Positions 35,901 to 44,258 of a stretch of 48,070 bases of DNA are shown here, piece by piece. Positions within the stretch are counted from its first letter, which is position 1; each line of letters opens with the position of its first letter. Made by a program: the position numbers and the translations under genes. Source of the stretch: Zestosphaera sp. (lineage in GTDB: Archaea; Thermoproteota; Thermoprotei_A; Sulfolobales; NBVN01); NCBI GenBank assembly GCA_038843015.1, contig JAWBSH010000011.1, forward strand, positions 1 to 48,070, written 5' to 3'. The notes under the pieces were generated by a model that had not been told where the DNA came from, made no database searches, and saw only the letters and a list, made by a program, of their open reading frames with translations.

Positions 35901-37145
35901 ATCGAGGAGATAGAGAATCTAGTTATGGCTTATATGGGTGTTAACCCAACCCAACTCCCGAGGTACCTTGTCGTAAGAGTTGGTGTGTCGGGCGCTACCT
36001 TCAGAGGTAGCCTGCCAATTAAGGCTAGAGTCGTAGGTTATAAGTATGTCTCATGGAGTGACGTGACAGTCATACCTTCAAGGTTTACTAGTTCGGGTTC
36101 TGTAAGAGCTAACGTCATCGTTAGGGGTCCTGCGAGACCAGGATTCTACAGTGGTTACATAGTTGTTGAAGAAACTACACGTAGTCATAAGTCTTTAGTG
36201 CCTGTCTCGTTCTTTGTGCCAATAGAGCTCAGAACACCGTCTAGGTATGTGTTATCTCCTTACACCGAAACGAGACAATACAGGAACACGTACCTCAGAG
36301 GCGCCTTCGACTACACTTGGAGGTATGAGTCGGGTGACTGGAGGGTCTTCAAGGTTTACATACCACCTACGTTTAAGAGTTTATGGGCTCTAGGACTTAA
36401 GGTCACGTGGCCTACGCACGACAAGCCAGCATACGCTAGCAACTTAGACGTGCACTTATATGGTCCATACACGTACTACATGGTTGAGGAGGAAACAAAC
36501 CTTGTGCGTCAGTATAAAGTGTCTGGGGCTCAGTTAGCAGCTGAGCTCAGCAGAGACCCAAGTGGAGGTGGTAGCTACAACCCAACAAGATTCTGGGACT
36601 CTGTAGGTCCTGGCGAATCACTAATTATATCTCCAATAATGTCTACAGGCACTTACAGAGTAGTTATCAGGAATATTCAGTTTAGTGGTATGAGTTATGA
36701 AGAACCCTTCACTCTAGAGTTGATACCGATGACTCTCAGCGTTAAGTATAGCTATACAGCATCGACGAGAACTGGAGTAGCTGAAGTAACCATAACTGGG
36801 GTGAGTGAGTTATTCCCTGCGGGAGTCGCTGTAGTCGGTGACGGGATAGTCAGACCGTTAAGCGAGAGTATGTATTATTACATCTCAAATCTTACGGAAT
36901 ATGGAATAACCATGACGATTAGCTCGCCCGTAATTAGTGACAACACCTATAAATTCAACGTAACTATGAGTTTCTCGCCTGGCGTGAGTAGAGGACACTA
37001 TATTATACCCTTAGACGCTACTATGTCATTCCCAGTAACTACTGTAGGTTGGATCAGTGCAGGCACTCCTACAGTATACTTCAGTTGGTATGAAGTACCT
37101 GTATACCTGAAATTTACTTTAAGCTATAACAGAATAATAGGGTAA
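32916..37145 (+). CDS. Giant secreted subtilase, STABLE protease/pyrolysin-like
   Basis: 1409 residues with a signal peptide (about 1-27). A propeptide precedes the S8 domain. Catalytic residues are D213 (AIIDTGVDYG), H499 (NSHGTFCAN), oxyanion N638 (VAVGNGGPG) and S734 (FSGTSQATPMAAG). The Asp-His interval holds about 285 extra residues, as in pyrolysin and the STABLE protease, and includes two calcium-loop-like motifs (DSDGDGFYD at 352-360, DLNGDNITD at 413-421). About 650 beta-rich residues follow, without a C-terminal membrane helix. In Staphylothermus, STABLE is bound to the tetrabrachion stalk; the next gene here encodes a comparable stalk. TTG follows GAGGTG by 5 nt, with a TATA box at about 32873-32882. 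Confidence 0.93.
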   Translation: MKRVLTLRLVSILVVVLILAPVASVVTQSTASSSLSNSGSSSELAYVSPALYDSNFWKYGAYVEDQAYLSFENPIDEDAGFSVINNVEVGRVIVVLEKTMTPTSLRGKVRGLLGILPTHLYNVVFALISKSDLEELASTKGVLAILPDIRIDALINKEMESLKDVEGAIQELNNVYQAAAEGSYHYTLNITRSIDVWLNYNIMGEDVKLAIIDTGVDYGSPGLGLDAIARDEYGYPLIFDASSLGLVLTPVEAVDTEDGYIYVDPSQLYVFQPPYYVWKWTDQLYVRVSGCRPSPPYTYTAWVPFPEDNKWYVGNIPRYGVTKFGLLFQYMTASVGGTSTTIWYTIPIILVDSDGDGFYDTLYADTSTALYLLGVALSPSPCSVTIPGVPTSPDFSFADEVPAYYGNEVIAKDLNGDNITDYSVGTLAGYVYDAAFTILLKKIGWLDANVLPLDPLYGYQTTSVVNLYDVWEYEPVSMIWPGLDPYGDYVVIEYDYNSHGTFCANTAAGRDYYAQTGYGVRSIAGQAPKTKIAVAPALYYGTVATSIYFFSGFDLVTPYGDGSVYVWPTLLTNPWIAFEGWNWSWNYFGEHQVDITSNSYGVSGWALWGWASGMDPSSAIFDYTTLRSGTAHFVAVGNGGPGWGTIASPASSTLAIGVGAATEFTYRPLYGYYWPGSSRQVVSWSNRGPTELGVTKPDVVAVGAFAWSIGRTWEALGSRTLNGVLVHGLFSGTSQATPMAAGVGALVVSAYKSLGGSRMPPYLLKTVLMNTAQDMGFDELSQGAGFVDAYKAVTAVIDPNFPKVYSPNILSDLISEMGETHKSFTYGGALDGVWYEPKIFVPSVKSGSRVMRQLIIEGTGSYKIYPVRLQSVGSVGLCDITLRIIEPATITSCTGEDISFNVDAATRYGHLVIDMEALKQYDFFEIEVVFPFEYFESGGRTGAYNVRIPTTVLELAYWIDVGGDNVFSWSETARMYYDIRRANAVRIQAGDLERQIEEIENLVMAYMGVNPTQLPRYLVVRVGVSGATFRGSLPIKARVVGYKYVSWSDVTVIPSRFTSSGSVRANVIVRGPARPGFYSGYIVVEETTRSHKSLVPVSFFVPIELRTPSRYVLSPYTETRQYRNTYLRGAFDYTWRYESGDWRVFKVYIPPTFKSLWALGLKVTWPTHDKPAYASNLDVHLYGPYTYYMVEEETNLVRQYKVSGAQLAAELSRDPSGGGSYNPTRFWDSVGPGESLIISPIMSTGTYRVVIRNIQFSGMSYEEPFTLELIPMTLSVKYSYTASTRTGVAEVTITGVSELFPAGVAVVGDGIVRPLSESMYYYISNLTEYGITMTISSPVISDNTYKFNVTMSFSPGVSRGHYIIPLDATMSFPVTTVGWISAGTPTVYFSWYEVPVYLKFTLSYNRIIG

Positions 37146-37202
37146 TTTTAAATCTATAAAGCTTTTTTATTTTTGTTCATATAATTATTTGTGGTGTGTC
37201 TC

Positions 37203-40200
37203 ATGAATAAGATAAAGTCTCTAGCCTTACTTATGACTTTAATTATATCACTACCACAATTAGGTGTCTTAGTATACGCTCAGGTAATTCCTGAATTGTA
37301 CGTTAGTCCTAGTAGTGGGTACGGGATAGATGAAGAGCCTGTGATTGTTAGTGGGTGTTACTTTAGGCCTAACTCCTTAATAAGCAAGATAAGCCTGTAT
37401 AACACAGTCACGGGGCAGACATACGAATTCTTAGTGAATGAGCCTACAGACGAGTCAGGCTGTTTTGGCCCCATAGACCTGAAAACGTATTTAATGACTA
37501 ACATGAGTTACGGCACGTACTACGTGATAGTCTATGAGACGCCGGTTGAGCAACCAGAACCTTTCGTGGTAACTGATACTGTAGCATTCAACGAGTCCAG
37601 CTCGTTAATTGTAGACGCGTCAGTTCTTGGGACACCAGCAACTATAACAGCAGAATTCTATGTGGAGGGGTTCTTCGGCTTTAACGGCCACACTTACGCG
37701 TATTCTAGTGACGTCACCACCACCATAGGAGTTTTATTTACTGGGGAAGACGAAAAGGCTTACAGACTTAATGCGTGGAGAGTTGATGTCACTCGAGTGG
37801 ATAGTCCTGTTATGTTCCAGCTAATTGATATGGAAACGAATTCTGTAGTTTTCAGTGAAGAAGTTGTTCCTGAAGAAGTGGATGGGGTGTTCGTAGCTAC
37901 ACTTACCTTCGATTTAGGCGGTAGGTTAAGAGAAGACTTACCTAATAATATGGCCTTATTTACTAGTGCTGAAGACTTCATAAGACTCGACCTATATTAT
38001 GGTGGTAGACACGTGGAGGTTCTGTATGCGTTGCTCAGTATAACGTACTACAATGAAGAGACAGATACTTACTGGGAATACCTCTATGAGTATCCAGGCA
38101 ATCTGTTAGTAGATCCGGAGACAGGTATAGTGTATGTTGAGCAGTATTTAGGTATAGACGCAGACATAGAGTGGTCCTCAATATTCGAGTGGGATGCTAT
38201 AAGTGAGGACGTAATCTTCGTAGTTTACGCAACCTATCTGAGTAGAACCCTCTACTTCTTGGAAGACCTATATACGGTTACCCCACTCCTTTACATTAAC
38301 GACATGCCTGCAGAGAACGGGGAAACATATGATTTCGGTGTATTGACTGCAGGACATACATTCGAACTAACTATCTACGGTTCTGCACCATACTCGCCCG
38401 TCACCGTAATAGTTGACGGCACCTTAACCTTATATAACGGCTTAACAGGAAAAGACGGTAACTCGTCATTCACGATTCAAGTCCCGTACCTAATGCCCGG
38501 CGAAGAACATCTAATAACTATTGAGTTTCAGTATGATACTAACGTATACAGAGTCTACGTAATCTATACTCAGTATTGGTACGCGTATTACCAGATACTC
38601 AATCCAGTCACGGGCGAGTACTTGCCCGTAAATAAGGCTTCAGCATCTTATTATAATGAAACATTAATAGCGTATCTTGACGGCGAGCCTTTTGACTATT
38701 TAGGAGACGTTATTGAAGTATATGCTGAGGGCTTGTTACCAGGCGCTGACGTAGTTCTTAAACTTGACGGATACTCAGATTTCGGTGTATGTTCTGGGAG
38801 AGCTAGTGAGAACGGAGTGTTAAGCCTGGTCTGCACTATACCATCAGTGCCGAGAGATAACTATGTTGTTAAGCTTGCAGTAACTGATGACATAGAAGTA
38901 AGTATACCTTGGTTTGACGGCTCAGAATATGTTTACGAGCCACTGGAGATTTACCCGAAGATACTGGTACTCAGGGTAAGCTCTGATGAAATTCCGGTAG
39001 TAGTTGGTAACACCGTGGTCAGAGTAGTTGGTACAGGTTTCCCCGCCTACCTCAGTGGCTTCTTAGTATTGCTTAACGGGACAGACGCGCTAGTTTCAGT
39101 AAACCTGCACACGGGGATTTGGTGGGGAACTAACAAGTACGGCATACTCGTTAATGTCTTGGGAGCTACTCCAGGTCTCACAATACCAGTTCTAGAACCA
39201 GGAGTTTATGAGTTAAGGTTGGCAGGAAATGATGTAGTATCAGAGCCTGGTTATGTCTTTATAGTGAATGAGTTAAACAATGTAGCTACTAAGGAGGATA
39301 TAAACAACCTCATAAGTAATACTACCGACTTAGTGAATGGGTTGAGGGAAGATATATATAATGTTAGGGACAGCCTCGCTACACAGTTAGCAGGTATTGA
39401 GGCGCAGTTGATGAGTATTGAAACGTCTCTAGCTAGCGTTCAAGACATACTTACCTCAATATATTCTGAGATGGTCACCAAGGAAGATTTAATGACAGCC
39501 TTAAATACTGTCTTGTCAGAGATAAACTCTTCTAAGATGGAGTTGCTGACTACATTGCTAGAACAGTTCTCGTTAATTTCCAGCAGTATTGATGGTCTCT
39601 ACGTAAGACTTGACGAGATTGAGGCAGTAATTTATGATGTGTCAGACAATATTATCAATGAGTTACTGATACTTCAGGAAGGACTTAATGAAACACTACA
39701 AAAACTGGATATCATACTAGAGGATATGGTGACAATGGAGGACTTAGCTGCCGTCTACGAAGGACTCTCAACCCTGATAGAGTCTGTTCATGACTCGATA
39801 ATTACCAGAGTAAACGAGCTTGAGTCAAACATTATTAACAGGATAGGTGAAGCCGAGAGTAACCTAATTGCTGGCATGGAGACTTTGAGAAGTGACGTGT
39901 TAGAAGCGATATCAGGAGTTAATTACACGATAGTTTCAAAGATAGAGTCTGTTCATGACTCGATAATTAGCAGAGTAAACGAGCTTGAGTCAAGTCTGAC
40001 TAATGAAATGAGCCTGTTACGTGGTGAGATCTCGTCGAGTACTGCGGAACTCGCTGGACTAGTAAATGAGTCTACTAGCATGGTTATGAATAAGCTTAAT
40101 GAGTTAACTACTAAAAACGACTTACTGAATGCTGTTGAAGACTTGAGTACTAGGATTGACGGGGTAGAATCTAATATTCTTGATAAGGTGGACTCGTTAG

Positions 40201-40598
40201 GCAACATGTTGCTGGACGTTAATACTACGTTATCAGAGTCTATTTCCGTAGTAGAGAGCAGGATAGTTAGTGTTGAAGATAAGATTACAGAGCTTGAGAA
40301 ATCTGTTAGTGAGTTAAGTGAGATTATTTCAGGTATTGGAGTGGATTTAGCCGGCGTTAACGAGAACTTAAGCAGTAAGATTGACGAGCTTGAGAGTAGC
40401 ATCTCAGAGAAAATAACTCAAGCTAAGAATGAGGTTAAGACAAGTTTTAGCGATAGCTTAGCCATTGTTGAAGAGAGAGTTGAAGGTGCTACGGGAGTAG
40501 CTAGCAACGCGTTCATGTTTAGTTTGCTGTCGGCAGTCTTCGCCATTATCGCTACAGTAGTAGCTATAGTGATACTCGTTCAGCTCAGGAGATTTTAA
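37203..40598 (+). CDS. Tetrabrachion-like S-layer protein with hendecad coiled-coil stalk
   Basis: 1131 residues. Signal peptide (about 1-24), then about 660 residues of acidic, beta-rich repeats of immunoglobulin-like character (PVIVSGCYFRPNS, VVRVVGTGFPAYL). From about residue 690 to 1100 it is alpha-helical with 11-residue periodicity, for example IESVHDSIITR, VNELESNIINR, IGEAESNLIAG, METLRSDVLEA, with hydrophobics at positions 1, 4 and 8. The C-terminus is a membrane helix plus basic end (VILVQLRRF). This is the plan of tetrabrachion: beta-rich arms, a right-handed coiled-coil stalk and a membrane anchor. Hendecads favour a right-handed, four-stranded coil. At 0.15 nm per residue the stalk would be about 60 nm. 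ATG 37203 is 6 nt after GGTG; the frame opens at 37191. Confidence 0.88.
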   Translation: MNKIKSLALLMTLIISLPQLGVLVYAQVIPELYVSPSSGYGIDEEPVIVSGCYFRPNSLISKISLYNTVTGQTYEFLVNEPTDESGCFGPIDLKTYLMTNMSYGTYYVIVYETPVEQPEPFVVTDTVAFNESSSLIVDASVLGTPATITAEFYVEGFFGFNGHTYAYSSDVTTTIGVLFTGEDEKAYRLNAWRVDVTRVDSPVMFQLIDMETNSVVFSEEVVPEEVDGVFVATLTFDLGGRLREDLPNNMALFTSAEDFIRLDLYYGGRHVEVLYALLSITYYNEETDTYWEYLYEYPGNLLVDPETGIVYVEQYLGIDADIEWSSIFEWDAISEDVIFVVYATYLSRTLYFLEDLYTVTPLLYINDMPAENGETYDFGVLTAGHTFELTIYGSAPYSPVTVIVDGTLTLYNGLTGKDGNSSFTIQVPYLMPGEEHLITIEFQYDTNVYRVYVIYTQYWYAYYQILNPVTGEYLPVNKASASYYNETLIAYLDGEPFDYLGDVIEVYAEGLLPGADVVLKLDGYSDFGVCSGRASENGVLSLVCTIPSVPRDNYVVKLAVTDDIEVSIPWFDGSEYVYEPLEIYPKILVLRVSSDEIPVVVGNTVVRVVGTGFPAYLSGFLVLLNGTDALVSVNLHTGIWWGTNKYGILVNVLGATPGLTIPVLEPGVYELRLAGNDVVSEPGYVFIVNELNNVATKEDINNLISNTTDLVNGLREDIYNVRDSLATQLAGIEAQLMSIETSLASVQDILTSIYSEMVTKEDLMTALNTVLSEINSSKMELLTTLLEQFSLISSSIDGLYVRLDEIEAVIYDVSDNIINELLILQEGLNETLQKLDIILEDMVTMEDLAAVYEGLSTLIESVHDSIITRVNELESNIINRIGEAESNLIAGMETLRSDVLEAISGVNYTIVSKIESVHDSIISRVNELESSLTNEMSLLRGEISSSTAELAGLVNESTSMVMNKLNELTTKNDLLNAVEDLSTRIDGVESNILDKVDSLGNMLLDVNTTLSESISVVESRIVSVEDKITELEKSVSELSEIISGIGVDLAGVNENLSSKIDELESSISEKITQAKNEVKTSFSDSLAIVEERVEGATGVASNAFMFSLLSAVFAIIATVVAIVILVQLRRF
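39776..39993 (+). repeat. Internal near-identical repeat in the coiled coil
   Basis: A 53-bp unit at 39776-39828 recurs at 39941-39993 with one mismatch. The copies are 165 bp apart, exactly 55 codons or five hendecads, so the repeat keeps the coiled-coil register. It encodes IESVHDSII(T/S)RVNELES. Nucleotide identity beyond what codon usage requires implies a recent duplication or gene conversion in the stalk. Confidence 0.85.
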
Positions 40599-40672
40599 AG
40601 ATAACAAAATTGTTTTTGTTTATTGAAACTTAAAAACAATTAATTATTCCTTGGTAGTAATAAGTTAGGTGA

Positions 40673-41590
40673 GTGTGTCTGGAGAAAGAAGTATTAATTA
40701 GATTTACGTTTAAAGACTTCATGTGGGTCGCTTCCCTAGCAATTTTACTGGGGGTATCTCTCTACGTAATCTACGTTGATTACAACACAACATATACTTG
40801 GGTTTACCCATTAGATAAAGCTAGGCTAGCGGGTGAGTGGTATCCGAAGTCAACAGTGGGTGTTGGGATAATTGATTTAAGAGGTAATATGACTCTCTTG
40901 ACTGTGTATAGGGGATTCTCTACGTCAGTGATACTTGACGAGTACTCTTCCGGCTATGCCTTAATTGTTGCGCGAGGCTTCAATCTCTATGTGTTAACTC
41001 TCACGATATTCTCAGTAGTTTTTTACGTTTTGATTTCCCGACTACTGAAGAAAAAGGCTGGCTTGTTGTGTACCTTGCTTTTGTTAGTATTCTTCTTTGT
41101 TGTGCTCGCTTCAGTAGCTTCTCTCATACCATACGTTAGTGCAGGTAGTGGGTTAGGGTATGTGTACAGGTCTTCCAAGATAGTTAGAGAGCTTAACTCA
41201 CTAAATTTCACGAGTCTTAAAGAGCCGTTTTTGAACGTGTTAGGTTACGCGTACTTATTCAGAGATAGCTTTGAGGGAGTTACTCTAGTCAATACCAAAC
41301 TTGAAGTTAAGAACTCGCTAGCTCTAATGGTTCTAAACAGGTCTGGAGTTCCTGAAGTAACATACAATACAGCTTTTTACGAGGTTGCTGGCAAGCAATT
41401 ACTGATATACTTGTTCTCGTCATCACCTAACCCCACAGGAAGTTTTACTTACGTAAAGATAGAGTTCATGCCCAGAAGCACATACCCTCAAACTATACTA
41501 TTTGCAGTTCCTCTAATACTCAGTTTGACGACCTTGATACTAGGGTTAGTAAGCGTGTTTGTAACGAGACGTTTACGTTCCCTACGCTAG
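40673..41590 (+). CDS. Membrane protein downstream of the S-layer gene
   Basis: About 305 residues, not recognised. Helix 1 at about 16-34, an external domain of about 80 residues, two helices with a short loop (residues about 102-160), a second external domain of about 115 residues and a C-terminal helix ending in basic residues. The external parts contain N-x-S/T sequons. GTG 40673 is only 1 nt after AGGTGA, too close for initiation; CTG 40679 is 7 nt after GGTG and may be the true start. Position directly behind the stalk gene suggests an envelope role, such as anchoring or assembly. Confidence 0.65.
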   Translation: MCLEKEVLIRFTFKDFMWVASLAILLGVSLYVIYVDYNTTYTWVYPLDKARLAGEWYPKSTVGVGIIDLRGNMTLLTVYRGFSTSVILDEYSSGYALIVARGFNLYVLTLTIFSVVFYVLISRLLKKKAGLLCTLLLLVFFFVVLASVASLIPYVSAGSGLGYVYRSSKIVRELNSLNFTSLKEPFLNVLGYAYLFRDSFEGVTLVNTKLEVKNSLALMVLNRSGVPEVTYNTAFYEVAGKQLLIYLFSSSPNPTGSFTYVKIEFMPRSTYPQTILFAVPLILSLTTLILGLVSVFVTRRLRSLR

Positions 41591-41648
41591 AGACCTTGGT
41601 TACAAAAAGTTTTCTGTTGAAAGCTGGTCTTAGCTACTGACGTAGATA

Positions 41649-42425
41649 TTAGGGTATTTCCTTGACAAAACGAGACGTAATGATGTAGCCTGTGTGAGTC
41701 ACACCAATTGACTTAGGTCTGAGAGCTTCTTGATTTGCTTGATATTCTCTGAGCATCAACTCTGTCACACTGATGTTGATAAGTTTTTTAGATTCTTTCA
41801 TGTAGTTCAGCGTTCTTAATACTTGATTTACTGTAGGGACGAAAATTACTACGCTACCTGAGGGCTTTAGAGAGCTTTGTAGGTGAGGGAAGACGTCCCA
41901 GGGGTTGGGCATGTCAAGGAATAGAGCGTCTAAATCACGCTCATCAATTCCTTGAGTAATGTCTTTATTCTTTATTGTTACTCTGTTAGAGAGTCCCGCA
42001 ATCTCTAGATTTCTTAAAGCGACCTCAATATATTCTTTGTTGATTTCGTAACCGTACACATGACCACTAGAGCCTACTGCCCAAGCCAAGACAGCCGTTA
42101 AGAAGCCCGTGCCCACCCCCGCCTCAGCAACTCTAGAACCCTCTCCAATACCTGACTGCATCACTATGTAGGCTAAGTCTTTAGGATATATCACTTGTGT
42201 GACTCTCTTGAAAGACTTAAACATAAGGTCTACTAACGTCGGCTTCAAGACATACGCCGTGACACCAGTGCTTAACCTAACCTTAGACCCCCACTCAAGA
42301 CCTACCAAATCATCGAGGTTCAGATATCCCCTATCAGTATGTAGAGTCTTGCCCTTAACTACCCTAACGACTTTAGACCTCTTCTCATCCACGTATATTA
42401 ACACCAAATCTCCTATATTGATCAA
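41649..42425 (-). CDS. trmI: tRNA (adenine-N1)-methyltransferase TrmI
   Basis: Methylates N1 of A58 (and A57 in archaea) in the tRNA T-loop. 258 residues: an N-terminal beta domain (GDLVLIYVDEKRSKVVRV) then a Rossmann methyltransferase with motif I EAGVGTGFLT, VYGYEINKEY at the AdoMet ribose site and LFLDMPNPWD as catalytic motif IV. In Pyrococcus the enzyme is a tetramer. The TTG start has GAGGG 6 nt upstream and a TATA-like ATTATTTAG 27 nt before it. Monocistronic. Confidence 0.92.
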   Translation of the reverse strand: MINIGDLVLIYVDEKRSKVVRVVKGKTLHTDRGYLNLDDLVGLEWGSKVRLSTGVTAYVLKPTLVDLMFKSFKRVTQVIYPKDLAYIVMQSGIGEGSRVAEAGVGTGFLTAVLAWAVGSSGHVYGYEINKEYIEVALRNLEIAGLSNRVTIKNKDITQGIDERDLDALFLDMPNPWDVFPHLQSSLKPSGSVVIFVPTVNQVLRTLNYMKESKKLINISVTELMLREYQANQEALRPKSIGVTHTGYIITSRFVKEIP

Positions 42426-42561
42426 CCTAAACCCTCAAACTAAATAATCAAGTAATTCTTAAGCTATTAGCTTTTTGTCAGATCCGGTGTCACTCGTCAC
42501 GAGTCCGAAATACCTGCCCTCATCATCTAATTAATTATTTCTTTAAACTCATTATTTATTT

Positions 42562-42897
42562 CTACTTAGTAGTCAGCGACTCAAGTATCCAGTTAAGGTA
42601 TTCGGGGTTTCCCGTGTTTATCTCTAGTCCTATCACTTCAGGTACTCTATACGGGTGATTACTCCTCACGAAGCTTATTAGCTCTTGTGCTTTGCTGGAC
42701 TCGGTCTTGATTATCAGTAATGACTCAGTGTCTTCACTGACTTTACCCTCCCACCAATAAGTGGACTTAATTCCGTTGATCAAGTTAACGCAGGCAGCAA
42801 GTTTTTCCTCGACTAACTTCCTAGCAAGCTCTCTCATGTGGTCCTCAGGTCCTGTCACAAAGAATAGTAGGTACTTGCGAGAACCGCCTGTAGCCAT
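42562..42897 (-). CDS. cutA: CutA1 divalent-cation tolerance protein
   Basis: 111-residue trimeric ferredoxin-like-fold protein. Family motifs: LLFFVTGPEDHMRELARKLVEE, LAACVNLINGIKSTYWWEGKV (the conserved CVN and YWW), ESLLIIKTESSKAQEL and HPYRVPEVIGLEI. It is linked to copper and divalent-metal tolerance in bacteria; in hyperthermophiles it is a highly stable protein of uncertain role. ATG follows GAGGAGGG. It begins 5 nt after the M20 peptidase stop, so the two form an operon. Confidence 0.93.
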   Translation of the reverse strand: MATGGSRKYLLFFVTGPEDHMRELARKLVEEKLAACVNLINGIKSTYWWEGKVSEDTESLLIIKTESSKAQELISFVRSNHPYRVPEVIGLEINTGNPEYLNWILESLTTK

Positions 42898-42902
42898 CTT
42901 TA

Positions 42903-44177
42903 TTAACCCTCCTCAAGCACTGCTAGCGCGGCCATAACCTTTGAGTCCTCAATCATGTTGTCTATTTTGGAGTATTCGTTAGGTTGATGCGCGGTTTCGT
43001 CTATGGTAGACCACACTACGGCTGGGATACCTAGCTTCCTGAAGTACGCGGCGAAGGTTCCACCACCTATGCCACCAATCTTAGGTTCTTTTCCTCTTAA
43101 TTCTTTAACAGCTCTTACGAGCAACTTAACTATTAGGCTGTCAGGCGGTGTAGGAGGCGGTGCGTCAAGCCTCTCCACCACCTCAACCTTAATCACTGGA
43201 AGTTTCTCGCTACCTACTAGTCTGTAGTGCTTGCCTTCAAGCTCTTTTGCTATGTCTTCTGCATCACGCAGAACGTTGTCGAGGCTATAATTGGGGAGTA
43301 CTCTACAGTCAAAAACCACCTCGCACTCACCAGGTATTATGTTTGGTGCGTTGCTAGTACTCCTCCACAACGTCGGTTCAAACGTGCTTACTGGTGGCTC
43401 GTATAGGTCGTCTCTTAAGGAGTATTTCTCGTGAAATACTCTACTTAATACATTCACGTACTCAGATAACACGTTGTTGGGGTTGAAGCCTAAATGCGGC
43501 ATGCTCGCGTGAACCTGCTTTCCTCTAACTCTGACTCTAAACCACAAAATGCTTTTTTCTGCAACTTCTATGAAGGTGCCCTCGCTATTTCCTGCGTCAG
43601 GAACTAACACTAAGTCGTCTCTTCTGAAGAGATCTGGACGTTTATTAACTAGCCAGCCCAGCCCGTACCTGCTCCCGGTCTCCTCGTCACTTACGAAAGC
43701 CAGCACTACGGTTCTCTTGGGTCTGATCCCCAAGCTCATTAAAGCTTTGACAGCGTATAGTGACGCGACCATACTCTGACCGTTGTCTTCACTACCTCTA
43801 CCGTAGACTCTCTCTTCCTTAACTAGGGGCTTGAAAGGTTCCGTAACAGTCCACTGGCTGAGGTCGCCTGGCGGCACCACATCCAGGTGGGTAAGTATCC
43901 AGAGTCTTGGAGATTCACGACCTGCTTCCCCGTAATAATATGCTAGAATATTAGGTCTGACACCACCCTTAGCTCTCTGGTCTGGCACATCAACGCGCTC
44001 GATCTTATCGAAAGACCAATCACGGATTATTTCTTGGAGTCTTAAGGCCTTGTCAAGCTCGCCCTCGCCGCCGTTATCAGGGCCTATAGCAGGTACTTCA
44101 ATAAGCTTCATTAACGTGCTAACCATCTCATCTTTGAAAGACTCAACAACTCTCGCGAGCTCTTTAACAGAGACCAT
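42903..44177 (-). CDS. M20 family metallopeptidase (ArgE/DapE-like)
   Basis: 424 residues from ATG 44177, which is 6 nt after GGTA; the frame opens at TTG 44192. The zinc ligands and catalytic residues of M20 are present: THLDVVPPG (His, with Asp two on), GRGSEDNGQ (bridging Asp), SDEETGSRYG (catalytic Glu pair), VPDAGN (Asp) and DETAHQPNEY (His near the C-terminus). A dimerisation (lid) domain lies at about 195-320. Substrates in this family range from dipeptides and acylated amino acids to LysW-linked intermediates; with a peptide importer in this genome, dipeptidase activity is plausible. Confidence 0.9.
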   Translation of the reverse strand: MVSVKELARVVESFKDEMVSTLMKLIEVPAIGPDNGGEGELDKALRLQEIIRDWSFDKIERVDVPDQRAKGGVRPNILAYYYGEAGRESPRLWILTHLDVVPPGDLSQWTVTEPFKPLVKEERVYGRGSEDNGQSMVASLYAVKALMSLGIRPKRTVVLAFVSDEETGSRYGLGWLVNKRPDLFRRDDLVLVPDAGNSEGTFIEVAEKSILWFRVRVRGKQVHASMPHLGFNPNNVLSEYVNVLSRVFHEKYSLRDDLYEPPVSTFEPTLWRSTSNAPNIIPGECEVVFDCRVLPNYSLDNVLRDAEDIAKELEGKHYRLVGSEKLPVIKVEVVERLDAPPPTPPDSLIVKLLVRAVKELRGKEPKIGGIGGGTFAAYFRKLGIPAVVWSTIDETAHQPNEYSKIDNMIEDSKVMAALAVLEEG

Positions 44178-44258
44178 ATAAACTACCCTCAATAATCTTA
44201 GCCTTAATCACTTAATAAGGTATTCGCTACGTATTGATTGACGTCGTTGGGTGAGAGT

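Noticed and set aside
37191-37202. GTG 37191 as start of the stalk protein
   Set aside because: It lies inside the GGTG ribosome site; ATG 37203 has the correct spacing and a normal signal peptide.
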